Below, one piece after another: positions 1-8,965 of a DNA stretch of 64,000 nucleotides. The stretch spans positions 124,001 to 188,000 of the forward strand of contig CANQUQ010000001.1 in NCBI GenBank assembly GCA_947627115.1, given 5' to 3'. Both the position numbers and the translations under genes were made by a program. The notes under the pieces are model-generated. The model did no database searches and had not been told where the DNA came from. It saw only the letters and a list, made by a program, of their open reading frames with translations. Within the stretch, counting starts at the first letter, position 1. Each line of letters begins with the position of its first letter. Origin of the DNA: an uncultured Acetatifactor sp. (GTDB taxonomy: Bacteria; Bacillota; Clostridia; Lachnospirales; Lachnospiraceae).

Positions 1-141
1 ATAGCCCTATTTGTATTACTTGATGTATTATACATGAAGTGTTTCCACTTTGCAATACCCTAATTCCACAAAATCAATAAAAGTTGTAATATAGCGGGTC
101 AGATGGTAAAATGAGACAAACGGACATGACGGGAGGACGAC

Positions 142-1965
142 ATGCAGAGAGCGATCAAGGGAACTCACCCCACATATTCCTGGAAGCGGCTGATCTATAC
201 GGTCTGCTTTTTATTGTTCGGCATCATCAACCAGCGGTGCGAAAGCTGTACCGGCCTGGATGACTGGCTGTATTTTTTCCGGGACCTGACAGGCGCAGCT
301 ATGGCCGTTATCACTATGACCCATTTTCAGGCGGCCGACATCCGCAGGCATAAGCTTCCTTATCTCGTCTGGACCGGACTCTGCGCCGTGGGCATTCCGC
401 TGTCGCTCCTGTGGGGAAGGGCGAACCGCGAATTCTTTTACGATTGGATCGTCATCGTTCTGGATGTGGTCCTGTACGGATACGTTCTGATCTACACTTT
501 CATAAGCGCCGTTCTTAAAAAAAAGCTTCCGAGGATGAACCTCCGCTTTGTATTTCTCTGGCTGGCGATGATGCTGCTGATGATGCTGTCCGAGAGCACA
601 TACATCTGGCCGTTCTGCTATACTGTCATGTTCGGCTGTTTTTATCTGACAGATTTCAGCGCCAAGGAATGCGACGATCTGTTTCACGGAATGCTGGACG
701 GCATTATCCTGAGTTTTTTTCTTCTGCAGGGATGGAGTTTTTTGTTCCGCCCCTACGATACGGTACGGTATCACGGAGCATTCCAGAATTCCAACAGGAA
801 CGCGCTCTACTATCTGGAGGTGCTGGCCGCCGTGTTGGTCAAGCTCCTGTACGTGACCAGATCCGGCAAGGGCAGACTGATACGGCTGTATTACTGGCTG
901 GGCGCAGGCGTCGTGTTATCCTTTGAGCTGCTGACGATAGGGCGTGCCGGATGGGTCACGGCAATCCTTCTTCTGCTGCTGTTCCTGGGCCTTCTGAAAA
1001 AAATACGGCCCGGCTGGTGGCGGAACTGCGCCGTACTTATCGCATGTGTCATGCTGACATTTCCCCTGTGCTTCGGAGCGGCCAGATACTTTCCTGCAAT
1101 ATTTACGCATCCTATCTGGTTCTATGGAGAATGGAGCGAAGATAAAGTACTGTACGGGGATCCCTGGAATTCGGAAAAGTACATTGAATGGAATGAATAT
1201 TTTGAAGCTGCCTCCGGGCGGTTATACCGAAGCTTTGCCGACTTCTTCACACATTCTGATGCGCAAAAGAGCCCGGATGCGGCGGAAACCCCGGCGGCGG
1301 TGAGCCCGGTCCCAACGGAAGCACCGGCGAAAGAAAGCTCGGTCCCGACGGAAGCACCGGCGAAGGAAAGCCCGGTCCCGACGGAAGCACCGGCGAAGGA
1401 AAGCCCGGTCCCGACGGAAGCACCGGCGAAGGAAAGCCCGGCTCCGGCAAAGACGCCTGGGGCGGTAAGCCCAAATCCGACGGAAGCCCCCGTGGAGAAG
1501 ACCCCGGCGCAAAACGAAGTGCCGGAGGAGCTTCCTCCAAACAAAGTGCCCGTCCTGTCAGAGGAACAGGAGACGGATAATTCCATCCTCCTGCGGCGCA
1601 TTATCTACGGTTACTATTTCCGGCATCTGAACTTCCGCGGCCACCCGTATGAGGAGCAGGGCTTCCAGCTGACGCAGACCTACTGGATCACACACGCCCA
1701 CAATCTTTATCTGCAATACGGAACCGATTTCGGCATCCCGGTGATGCTCCTGCTGATCGCGCTGCTTCTCTGGGCCGTTCGTTCCCTTTGGAGACTGTCC
1801 TTCCGGCATGGCCGGGAGACGGCTGCCGCCGGCTTGATGTACGTGCTGATCCCCGCCGTCTTCGGACTGTTCGAATACTCCTGGGGCGTGGGCAGCCTGA
1901 GCATATTAATGCTCTTCGTGAGCTTCAGACAGATCATCTGCCCCGGCGAAGAACAGGATTCCTGA
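142..1965 (+). CDS. O-antigen ligase/polymerase-like polytopic membrane protein with a Pro/Thr/Glu/Ala repeat loop
   Basis: 607-aa ORF with many TM segments, a large extracytoplasmic loop with PVPTEAPAKES repeats, and a Wzy/WaaL-like C-terminal layout (THAHNLYLQYGTDFGIP motif). Confidence 0.7.
   Translation: MQRAIKGTHPTYSWKRLIYTVCFLLFGIINQRCESCTGLDDWLYFFRDLTGAAMAVITMTHFQAADIRRHKLPYLVWTGLCAVGIPLSLLWGRANREFFYDWIVIVLDVVLYGYVLIYTFISAVLKKKLPRMNLRFVFLWLAMMLLMMLSESTYIWPFCYTVMFGCFYLTDFSAKECDDLFHGMLDGIILSFFLLQGWSFLFRPYDTVRYHGAFQNSNRNALYYLEVLAAVLVKLLYVTRSGKGRLIRLYYWLGAGVVLSFELLTIGRAGWVTAILLLLLFLGLLKKIRPGWWRNCAVLIACVMLTFPLCFGAARYFPAIFTHPIWFYGEWSEDKVLYGDPWNSEKYIEWNEYFEAASGRLYRSFADFFTHSDAQKSPDAAETPAAVSPVPTEAPAKESSVPTEAPAKESPVPTEAPAKESPVPTEAPAKESPAPAKTPGAVSPNPTEAPVEKTPAQNEVPEELPPNKVPVLSEEQETDNSILLRRIIYGYYFRHLNFRGHPYEEQGFQLTQTYWITHAHNLYLQYGTDFGIPVMLLLIALLLWAVRSLWRLSFRHGRETAAAGLMYVLIPAVFGLFEYSWGVGSLSILMLFVSFRQIICPGEEQDS
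1309..1440 (+). repeat. Four near-identical 33-bp tandem repeats inside the CDS (unit encodes VPTEAPAKESP)
   Basis: gtccc(a/g)acggaagcaccggcgaa(a/g)gaaagc(t/c)cg repeated at 1309, 1342, 1375 and 1408. Confidence 0.9.
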
Positions 1966-1980
1966 TATATTGGACAAAAT

Positions 1981-2027
1981 AAGACCTGCACTGCAATCGT
2001 CACCGACCGGTCTGCAGTGCAGGTCTT
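1981..2027. terminator. Intrinsic terminator, probably bidirectional, between convergent genes
   Basis: AAGACCTGCACTGCA ... TGCAGTGCAGGTCTT, perfect 15-bp arms. Confidence 0.8.
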
Positions 2028-2048
2028 TCATATATTCCTATCCGCTCG

Positions 2049-4160
2049 TCACACTTCGAAGATCAGATCGCCGTAGGTAGGAATCGGCCATACCTTCTTG
2101 TCTACCAGCATCTCCAGCTCATCCACCGGTGCCCTCAGCGCTTCCATTGCGGCACGGACCTTATCCTTGTAGAAGAATGCCTGCTCCTTCTGATCCTGAA
2201 TGGCACTGCCCTCGGCCTCCGCCTTCTCCAGCTCCAGGAGAGCCTTCCGTGCCTCCGCCAGCTTAGCGGAAACCGCATTCAGCAGATCGGTCTGAACACT
2301 TGCGTCGGCGCCTGCCTCCTTCACGGCGAGCACCGTGTCCGCAAGGCTCCTGGTGTATCGGATCACTGCGGGAAGAATCTGCTTTTTCGCCATATCCAGC
2401 ATGGTAAGCGCTTCAATGTTGATGGTCTTGGCGTAGGTCTCATACAGGATCTCTTCTCTGGACTTCAGCTCCACCTCGGTGAAAATACCGAATTTTTCAA
2501 ACAGCTTGATGGCCTTTTCGGTGGTCAGGGTAGCCGACGCCTCCACCATGGATTTTATGTTGGGGAGTCCGCGTCTCTCTGCTTCCGCCACCCACTCGTC
2601 GGAATAACCGTCACCGTTGAAAATGATCCTCTGATGCTCCGTCATATACTTTTTGATCAGATCATGCACCGCAACGTCAAAGTTCTCTGCCTTCTCCAGT
2701 ATATCCGCAGCCTCGCAGAATGCCTCCGCCACGATCGCATTCAGGACCGTGTTCGGACTTGCGATGGAATCGGCGCTGCCCACCATACGGAACTCGAACT
2801 TGTTGCCGGTGAATGCGAAGGGCGATGTTCTGTTCCTGTCGGTGGCATCCTTATCCAGATCGGGCAGAGTGGAAACGCCCGTCAGAAGCTTTCCTCCCTG
2901 AATGGAGTGCTCGGCCTGGCCGGTCTCCACCAGCTGCTTCACCACATCCTCCAGCTGCTCTCCGAGGAACATGGAGATAATTGCGGGAGGTGCCTCGTTG
3001 GCGCCGAGTCTGTGGTCATTTCCCACGTCGGACGCGCTCTGGCGCAGCAGATCCGCATGAGTGTCCACAGCCTTCATGATGCAGGCCAGCACCAACAGGA
3101 ACTGGACGTTCTCGTTGGGAGTGTCGCCGGGATCCAGCAGATTGACACCGTCGTCGGTTCCCAGAGACCAGTTGTTATGCTTGCCGGAGCCGTTCACTCC
3201 CGCGAAGGGCTTTTCATGAAGCAGGCAGGTCAGTCCATGGCGTCCTGCCACCTTCTTCATGGTCTCCATTACCAGTTGGTTGTGATCCACGGCAATGTTG
3301 GCCGTCTCATAGATGGGCGCCAGCTCATGCTGTGCCGGAGCCACCTCATTGTGCTGAGTCTTGGCCGTCACGCCCAGCTTCCAAAGCTCTATATTTAGAT
3401 CCTTCATGTATGCGCCGATTCTCTCGCGGATAGTACCGAAATAATGATCTTCCAGCTCCTGTCCTTTGGGGGCCGGTGCTCCGAACAGGGTGCGTCCCGC
3501 AAAGATCAGATCCTCGCGCTTTAAGTATTTTTCTCTGTCCACCAGGAAATACTCCTGCTCCGGGCCCACGCTGGCCACCACCTTGGTGGCTTCCGTATTG
3601 CCGAACAGGCGGACGATCCTCAGCGCCTGCTCGCTGACCGCTTCCATGGAACGCAGCAGCGGGGTCTTCTTATCCAGTGCCTCACCTGTATAAGAGCAGA
3701 ATGCGGTGGGAACGCACAGGATCACTCCCGTGGCATCTTCCTTCAGAAAAGCCGGCGAGGTGATATCCCATGCGGTATATCCTCTGGCCTCAAAGGTAGC
3801 ACGCAGTCCGCCCGAAGGGAAAGAGGACGCATCCGGCTCGCCCTTGATCAGCTCCTTGCCGGAAAATTCCATGAGCATTTTTCCCTCGGAATCGGGATGC
3901 GTCACAAATGAGTCGTGTTTCTCGGCTGTGATGCCGGTGAGGGGCTGGAACCAGTGAGTATAATGGGTGGCTCCGTTCTCTACCGCCCAGTCCTTCATGG
4001 CTTTTGCGACCACATCTGCAGCGGCGAGAGACAGCTCTCCGCCCTGCTCCATGACTTTTTTCACCTCTTTGTACACATTCCTGGGCAGTCTCTCCTTCAT
4101 TTTCCCAAGAGTGAATACCTTGCTGGCAAAGATCTCTTCCACGTTCAATACTTCGCTCAT
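2049..4160 (-). CDS. glnN: Glutamine synthetase type III
   Basis: GSIII-like translation ([49 protein letters not shown]). Start placed at [11 protein letters not shown], not at the longest ORF start. Confidence 0.92.
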   Translation of the reverse strand: MSEVLNVEEIFASKVFTLGKMKERLPRNVYKEVKKVMEQGGELSLAAADVVAKAMKDWAVENGATHYTHWFQPLTGITAEKHDSFVTHPDSEGKMLMEFSGKELIKGEPDASSFPSGGLRATFEARGYTAWDITSPAFLKEDATGVILCVPTAFCSYTGEALDKKTPLLRSMEAVSEQALRIVRLFGNTEATKVVASVGPEQEYFLVDREKYLKREDLIFAGRTLFGAPAPKGQELEDHYFGTIRERIGAYMKDLNIELWKLGVTAKTQHNEVAPAQHELAPIYETANIAVDHNQLVMETMKKVAGRHGLTCLLHEKPFAGVNGSGKHNNWSLGTDDGVNLLDPGDTPNENVQFLLVLACIMKAVDTHADLLRQSASDVGNDHRLGANEAPPAIISMFLGEQLEDVVKQLVETGQAEHSIQGGKLLTGVSTLPDLDKDATDRNRTSPFAFTGNKFEFRMVGSADSIASPNTVLNAIVAEAFCEAADILEKAENFDVAVHDLIKKYMTEHQRIIFNGDGYSDEWVAEAERRGLPNIKSMVEASATLTTEKAIKLFEKFGIFTEVELKSREEILYETYAKTINIEALTMLDMAKKQILPAVIRYTRSLADTVLAVKEAGADASVQTDLLNAVSAKLAEARKALLELEKAEAEGSAIQDQKEQAFFYKDKVRAAMEALRAPVDELEMLVDKKVWPIPTYGDLIFEV

Positions 4161-4248
4161 TTTCTCTCTTCCTTTCCTGTTATGTACCATGAATTGCCTC
4201 TGCATGGCCGGACGACCGCCGGATGTTCCGCCTGATATCCGCATCTGC

Positions 4249-4286
4249 AAAAAAAGAGTCCCAAAGTAAACCCGTTACTGTGGAAC
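4249..4286 (-). terminator. Intrinsic terminator-like hairpin within the 5' leader of glnN (candidate attenuator)
   Basis: Minus strand GTTCCACAGTAA-CGGGT-TTACTTTGGGAC followed by CTTTTTTT, about 90 nt upstream of the glnN start. Confidence 0.6.
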
Positions 4287-4484
4287 CTCCTCGTTCAAAT
4301 CATACCCTTATGCAGAAACACGGATGTCAGCCATCCAACGCTTCGTTTTCTATAACATAACCCACTTTTTTTGAAAATGCAATACCCAAAATCATTTTTC
4401 TCATTTTCGGCAAAAAAACATGCTATTTTTGCCCGTCCACTGGACATTTTGACGGAAAGCAGAAAAAATGCGGCCTGGGTCCCC

Positions 4485-6221
4485 TCAGATGTCCTCCCGC
4501 CGGTAGAACCGCCAATAACGGCCGTCCACGTAAGTACTGGGCTGAAATTCCTCCTGAATCCACTGATAGATCCAGCTCTCTTCGCTGATCCGCAGCTGTC
4601 CGTACCAACAGCTGACCGCTATCACATTGGGATATTTCTCCGGATTCTGATCCCAGTATTTCAAAAGCATCTCATCGTAGGTGGCCGTGCAGATCGTGGA
4701 ATGTACGCTGATGTCCACATCCTCGTACATGTATCCCAAGGTATTGATATTGTCTGCGACCATCAGAAGACGGTCCCCCTGACGGACATATTTCTTCCAG
4801 TCTTCCATGTTGCAATTGATCTCATACGCCCCCATATAGCGCGTTACCATCCCCACCGCGGGTCCCGATCTGACAATTCCCCGCAGGTCGAAGATATTTG
4901 TGGGCTCGCCGTCTATTGTCTTCGCGATCAGCCCGCGGTGCGCAATGATCATGGCACAGAACATCACCGCAATGCTCATCGCCCTGTCCTTCCGCAGCCA
5001 TCTGCAGATCGGCAGGAAAGAGACCATCACCGCCAGGACAAGGTACGCGACCACCGAGACGATATCCAGATTCGTCAGCACCAGCGTGGCGAGAAAGGAA
5101 CCTGCCGACAGCAGCATACCGACCGTGTATATGCGCTTTTCGTCAGGCTCACAGTGCTTCAGGCCCATTCGCCCCAGAAGGATCACCGCGAGAAATGCCG
5201 TAATGTATGAAAATCTGTCCCGATATATAAAGATCCGGACTACCTCCGACACGAAAAGCAGCAGAAAGAAAACGGCCAGGATATTGTTCCACATCAGCTC
5301 TCTTGTACAGGGCACTTTTCTTTTATTCCGCCAGATCCGCAGGACGGCTTCCGCCAGCAGGGCCGCGGCCAGGCATCCCAACAGCCATATGACGCCCCCT
5401 GCAAGATATTTATAATAGTCTCCCGTCCACATTGCGGATTCCCCGTGGGTCTTATCCGCATTGACGATATTCAGCAGATTGGCGGCGAATTCGTTCACTC
5501 CTATTCTGCTTACGAAGAACAGGAGGTAGCAGACGCCCTGCAGAAAGCAGCAGCCGGTGAACAGAGCGGCATTATAAAATTTTCTTTCGGAATACATACA
5601 AATGAGAACGACCGCAAAAATATATACCAGCAGGCAGGAGGGATAAGACAATATCTGCAGGCATAGACAGACACTGCCCATGATGAGCCATCTCCTGTGC
5701 TTTTGATCCTCAAAGAATTTTATCAGAAAAAGGAAGAGCAAGACCGAAAAACCGATCTGCATATTGGAAAATTCCGGAAAGACAATGGCCTTGGGGCGGT
5801 AAGCAAAGAAAAAAATGCTCATGCAGGCCGCAGTAAAGGGCTGGATCCGTCTTGAGAGGACCCTGTATGTCAGGATACCGACGGCTCCCTGCAGCAATAC
5901 GCCCATACTGTGCAGATATACCACGATGCCGGTCCAGGTCCCGAACAGAGAGTGGTAGATCCACATCAGAAAAGTGGTCAGGAACGCAGAGGTCTGGTGG
6001 GGCTCCCACATCTGCGTGAACATACGGTCGCCCTGAAGCATTCTGTAGGATGTGACCAGGGCATATTCAATGTCTATGTCGTAATCCGAAAGAATACTTT
6101 TTAAATTGGCCAGGATTGCCCCTGCCAACAGAATGTACAGGCACCGGCGCATATTCCGTTTTTCCGACTGCATATTCATTGTTCCTTCCATTGTCGCAAT
6201 TCCCCTTCTAAACAGGATCAT
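4485..6221 (-). CDS. Polytopic membrane protein, possible glycosyltransferase-like
   Basis: 578 aa with about a dozen hydrophobic segments and a soluble C-terminal tail. DYDIDIEYALVTSYRMLQGDRMF resembles membrane GTs. Confidence 0.6.
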   Translation of the reverse strand: MILFRRGIATMEGTMNMQSEKRNMRRCLYILLAGAILANLKSILSDYDIDIEYALVTSYRMLQGDRMFTQMWEPHQTSAFLTTFLMWIYHSLFGTWTGIVVYLHSMGVLLQGAVGILTYRVLSRRIQPFTAACMSIFFFAYRPKAIVFPEFSNMQIGFSVLLFLFLIKFFEDQKHRRWLIMGSVCLCLQILSYPSCLLVYIFAVVLICMYSERKFYNAALFTGCCFLQGVCYLLFFVSRIGVNEFAANLLNIVNADKTHGESAMWTGDYYKYLAGGVIWLLGCLAAALLAEAVLRIWRNKRKVPCTRELMWNNILAVFFLLLFVSEVVRIFIYRDRFSYITAFLAVILLGRMGLKHCEPDEKRIYTVGMLLSAGSFLATLVLTNLDIVSVVAYLVLAVMVSFLPICRWLRKDRAMSIAVMFCAMIIAHRGLIAKTIDGEPTNIFDLRGIVRSGPAVGMVTRYMGAYEINCNMEDWKKYVRQGDRLLMVADNINTLGYMYEDVDISVHSTICTATYDEMLLKYWDQNPEKYPNVIAVSCWYGQLRISEESWIYQWIQEEFQPSTYVDGRYWRFYRREDI

Positions 6222-7476
6222 CCGCCGGCTTCCGCATCCGCAGCAGCTCGTACCTCCCGGCGGGCGCCGAGAGCTCCAGCCACAGCGTCTGCTTCGCGTG
6301 AGGGCAGCTCTCCACAGGCGTTCCGTCGTTATCGTACATGGCCAGCACTCTCACCGGCTCGTCGTCGCCGTTGGGACGCATGATCTCAACGGTGTCTCCC
6401 ACAAAGAATTTATTGCGCTGCGTGATGCGCACCCTGCCGTCCCGGACCTCCTCCACGATGCCCAAATAGATATACTCATTCACATACGTACTGCTGTCAT
6501 AGATCTGAGCATCCGCGTCAGGTCTTCCAAAGTAAAAGCCGGTGGTATAGCGGCGGTTGGTACACTGTGAGACCTCTTTGACATACCGGTCCCTGTTTGC
6601 GCGGTAAAGCTCTTCCGACATCAGACAATCGTCGATGGCCCTCCGGTAGGCGCGAGCGATCACGGCGACATAGAGCGCGTTCTTCATGCGCCCCTCCACC
6701 TTCAGGCTGTCGATCCCCGCCTCCAGAAGCTCCGGCACATGCTCTACCATGCACAGGTCCTTTGAGTTGAACAGAAATGTCCCGCGCCCGTTCTCCGTCA
6801 CCGGCATGTATTCTCCGGGCCGCGTCTCCTCCACAAGGGCGTACCTCCACCTGCACGGATGTGTGCAGGCACCGCGGTTCGCGTCCCGCCCGGTAAAATA
6901 ATTGCTCAGCAGACAGCGCCCGGAGTAGGAAATGCACATGGCGCCATGTACAAAGCTCTCTATTTCCATCTCCGGCGGTATATGCTGCCTGATGGTCCGC
7001 AGCTCGCTCAGAGAAAGCTCTCTGGCGGAGACGACACGTTTTGCGCCCAGCCTCCACCAGAAAAGATATGTCTCATAGTTCGTATTGTTGGCCTGCGTGG
7101 AAATATGGATCTCCGCCTCCGGCCATATCCGCTTTGCCACAGCGAACATTCCCGGATCGGAGACGATCAGCGCATCGCAATGCTGGGGCTGCATATCGCG
7201 AAGCCGGGCAAAATATTCGGCGGCGCTCTCAAGATCCCCGTTATGGGCAAATATGTTGGCGGTGACATAGACCCGGACTCCGTGAGAGTGGGCAAATACA
7301 ATTCCCTCCGCCATCTCCTCCAGGGAAAAATTTTTCGCCATGGCCCGGAGTCCGAAGACATCCCCGCCGATGTAGACCGCATCTGCTCCGAATATCACGG
7401 CCGTCTTCAGCACTTCGAGACTGCCGGCCGGCATGAGGAGTTCCGGCCTCCCTTGTCCTCTGGTCTTATCGTTCAT
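6208..7476 (-). CDS. Peptidase U32 family protein
   Basis: PELLMPAGSLEVLKTAVIFGADAVYIGG and ESFVHGAMCISYSGRCLLSNYFTGRDANRGACTHPCRW signature. Confidence 0.93.
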   Translation of the reverse strand: MNDKTRGQGRPELLMPAGSLEVLKTAVIFGADAVYIGGDVFGLRAMAKNFSLEEMAEGIVFAHSHGVRVYVTANIFAHNGDLESAAEYFARLRDMQPQHCDALIVSDPGMFAVAKRIWPEAEIHISTQANNTNYETYLFWWRLGAKRVVSARELSLSELRTIRQHIPPEMEIESFVHGAMCISYSGRCLLSNYFTGRDANRGACTHPCRWRYALVEETRPGEYMPVTENGRGTFLFNSKDLCMVEHVPELLEAGIDSLKVEGRMKNALYVAVIARAYRRAIDDCLMSEELYRANRDRYVKEVSQCTNRRYTTGFYFGRPDADAQIYDSSTYVNEYIYLGIVEEVRDGRVRITQRNKFFVGDTVEIMRPNGDDEPVRVLAMYDNDGTPVESCPHAKQTLWLELSAPAGRYELLRMRKPADDPV

Positions 7477-7509
7477 GCTCTGTCATCTCCTCTTTCCCTG
7501 TTCCGCCTG

Positions 7510-8160
7510 TCATCGGGGCGGGCATTTTGTGGTCAGCGCCACCCCGTCCCCCACAGGGAGGATCACGGTCTCCAGGCCCGGAGCATGCTTCAGCTCATAC
7601 AAGTAATCGCGCATACGGGCATGAATCGTACGATTCCGGCGGGTCACCGCAAAGCGCGACTCTATGATATCCCCGTCCTGCAGTACATTGTCGGACACGA
7701 GGATTCCGCCCGGAGCCAGCAGACGCACTGTCTCCGGCAAAAAATGAATATACTGCCCCTTGGCCGCATCCATGAAAATCATATCGTAAGGTCCTTCCAG
7801 CTCCTTCAGAAGTTCGGCGGCATCCCCCTCCAACAGAGTGATTCTGTCCTCTCTTCCGCTGCGCCGGAAATTTTCTCTTGCCTTCAGGATCCTTTTTTCA
7901 TACTTCTCCACGGTCGTGACATGGCAGTCCTCAGGTCCATACTCGCTCAGCAGCAACGCAGAAAAGCCGATAGCAGTCCCGATCTCCAGGATGTTCTTCG
8001 GCTTTGAGAAGGCCAACAGAAATTTCAACAGGCTCTGCACGGATCTTCTTATCACGGGGACCTGTGTTTCCGCGGCATATTTTTCTATTTCATCCAGAAG
8101 GGGAGTGTTCCCCCTGTCAAGAGAGTCGATAAAGGCGCACATTCTCTCATTTACGACCAT
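7510..8160 (-). CDS. SAM-dependent O-methyltransferase (TrmR/YrrM-like family)
   Basis: ILEIGTAIGFSALLLSEYG, YDMIFMDAAKGQY, GGILVSDNVL. Confidence 0.85.
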   Translation of the reverse strand: MVVNERMCAFIDSLDRGNTPLLDEIEKYAAETQVPVIRRSVQSLLKFLLAFSKPKNILEIGTAIGFSALLLSEYGPEDCHVTTVEKYEKRILKARENFRRSGREDRITLLEGDAAELLKELEGPYDMIFMDAAKGQYIHFLPETVRLLAPGGILVSDNVLQDGDIIESRFAVTRRNRTIHARMRDYLYELKHAPGLETVILPVGDGVALTTKCPPR

Positions 8161-8192
8161 CCGATCATCACGCCCCTTCCGCAGCTTTCCCG

Positions 8193-8615
8193 CTATTCTT
8201 CTTCTTCGGAATCTTCTTCCTTTTCAATGACCATGGCCTGCATCATCTCCTCTGCCGTCATGGAGGTGCTCAGGTCAAAGACTCCGGGGCCCACCTCATC
8301 CTTGTACTCAGACAGATAATACTGAAGCGTAAAAAGTCTTGCGTCTCTCACCAGACCTCTGCTCTCCAGAATTTTACCAAGATCGGAGGGCGACATATCC
8401 TCCGTAACGGCGACCGTGACCGTCCTGCCCTCTCCCGCAGAGACGGCGGGCTCCGTAAAAATACGGTATCCGTAATCATAGCAAAGCAGGACGCCGCGGT
8501 AGATCACATATACCACCAGCACCGTGACGATGACCCTGCATATGGCGCCCAACACGGCGCCTACCACGTTCTTTGTATTCATAAGCATTCCCATCCGCGC
8601 TGTCACGCGCTCCAA
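8193..8615 (-). CDS. Short MltG/YceG-N-like membrane protein lacking the catalytic domain
   Basis: One TM, then VTVAVTEDMSPSDLGKILESRGLVRDARLFTLQYYLSEY, similar to the YceG N-terminal region; only 140 aa. Confidence 0.65.
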   Translation of the reverse strand: MERVTARMGMLMNTKNVVGAVLGAICRVIVTVLVVYVIYRGVLLCYDYGYRIFTEPAVSAGEGRTVTVAVTEDMSPSDLGKILESRGLVRDARLFTLQYYLSEYKDEVGPGVFDLSTSMTAEEMMQAMVIEKEEDSEEEE

Positions 8616-8635
8616 AATCAGTTTTCGGCCGGTAT

Positions 8636-8956
8636 CTATTCAAAATTCAATCCGGCGGTAATGCGTGCGTTGATCCTCTGCATCATCCTGCAGAGACCCA
8701 GCTCTGCCGCCAGAAAATCCGCCACCAGAGGATTGGCCCTGAATCCCTCATATTCCTTCTCAAACCGGTCCAGCTTGCCAAAATCGTTGTCCGCATTTGA
8801 CTGAAATTCAAAATTGCGCTTTCTGTATTCGTCGATCTGAGCCTTCAACTCCGGCTGCTTTTTTACCTTGGCCAGCTCACGCGCATAATTTTCATAGACT
8901 TCCGTTTTTAAGATGGCCGCAATAAATTCATCTGTGGCATTGTCGATGTTGTTCAT
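8636..8956 (-). CDS. YlbF/YmcA family regulator
   Basis: 106-aa helical protein with VYENYARELAKVKKQPELKAQIDEYRKRNFEFQ ... PLVADFLAAELGLCRMMQRINARI. Confidence 0.75.
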   Translation of the reverse strand: MNNIDNATDEFIAAILKTEVYENYARELAKVKKQPELKAQIDEYRKRNFEFQSNADNDFGKLDRFEKEYEGFRANPLVADFLAAELGLCRMMQRINARITAGLNFE

Positions 8957-8965
8957 GATTTCTCG

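Noticed and set aside
1309-1440. 33-bp tandem repeats considered as a CRISPR-like array
   Set aside because: Direct head-to-tail repeats without spacers, in frame with a P/T/E/A-rich protein segment.
4249-4380. Canonical ANTAR two-hairpin antiterminator in the glnN leader
   Set aside because: Hairpins exist, but the loops (GCTGA and GAGGAG) do not fit the expected hexaloop with A1 and G4, so only a generic attenuator is proposed.
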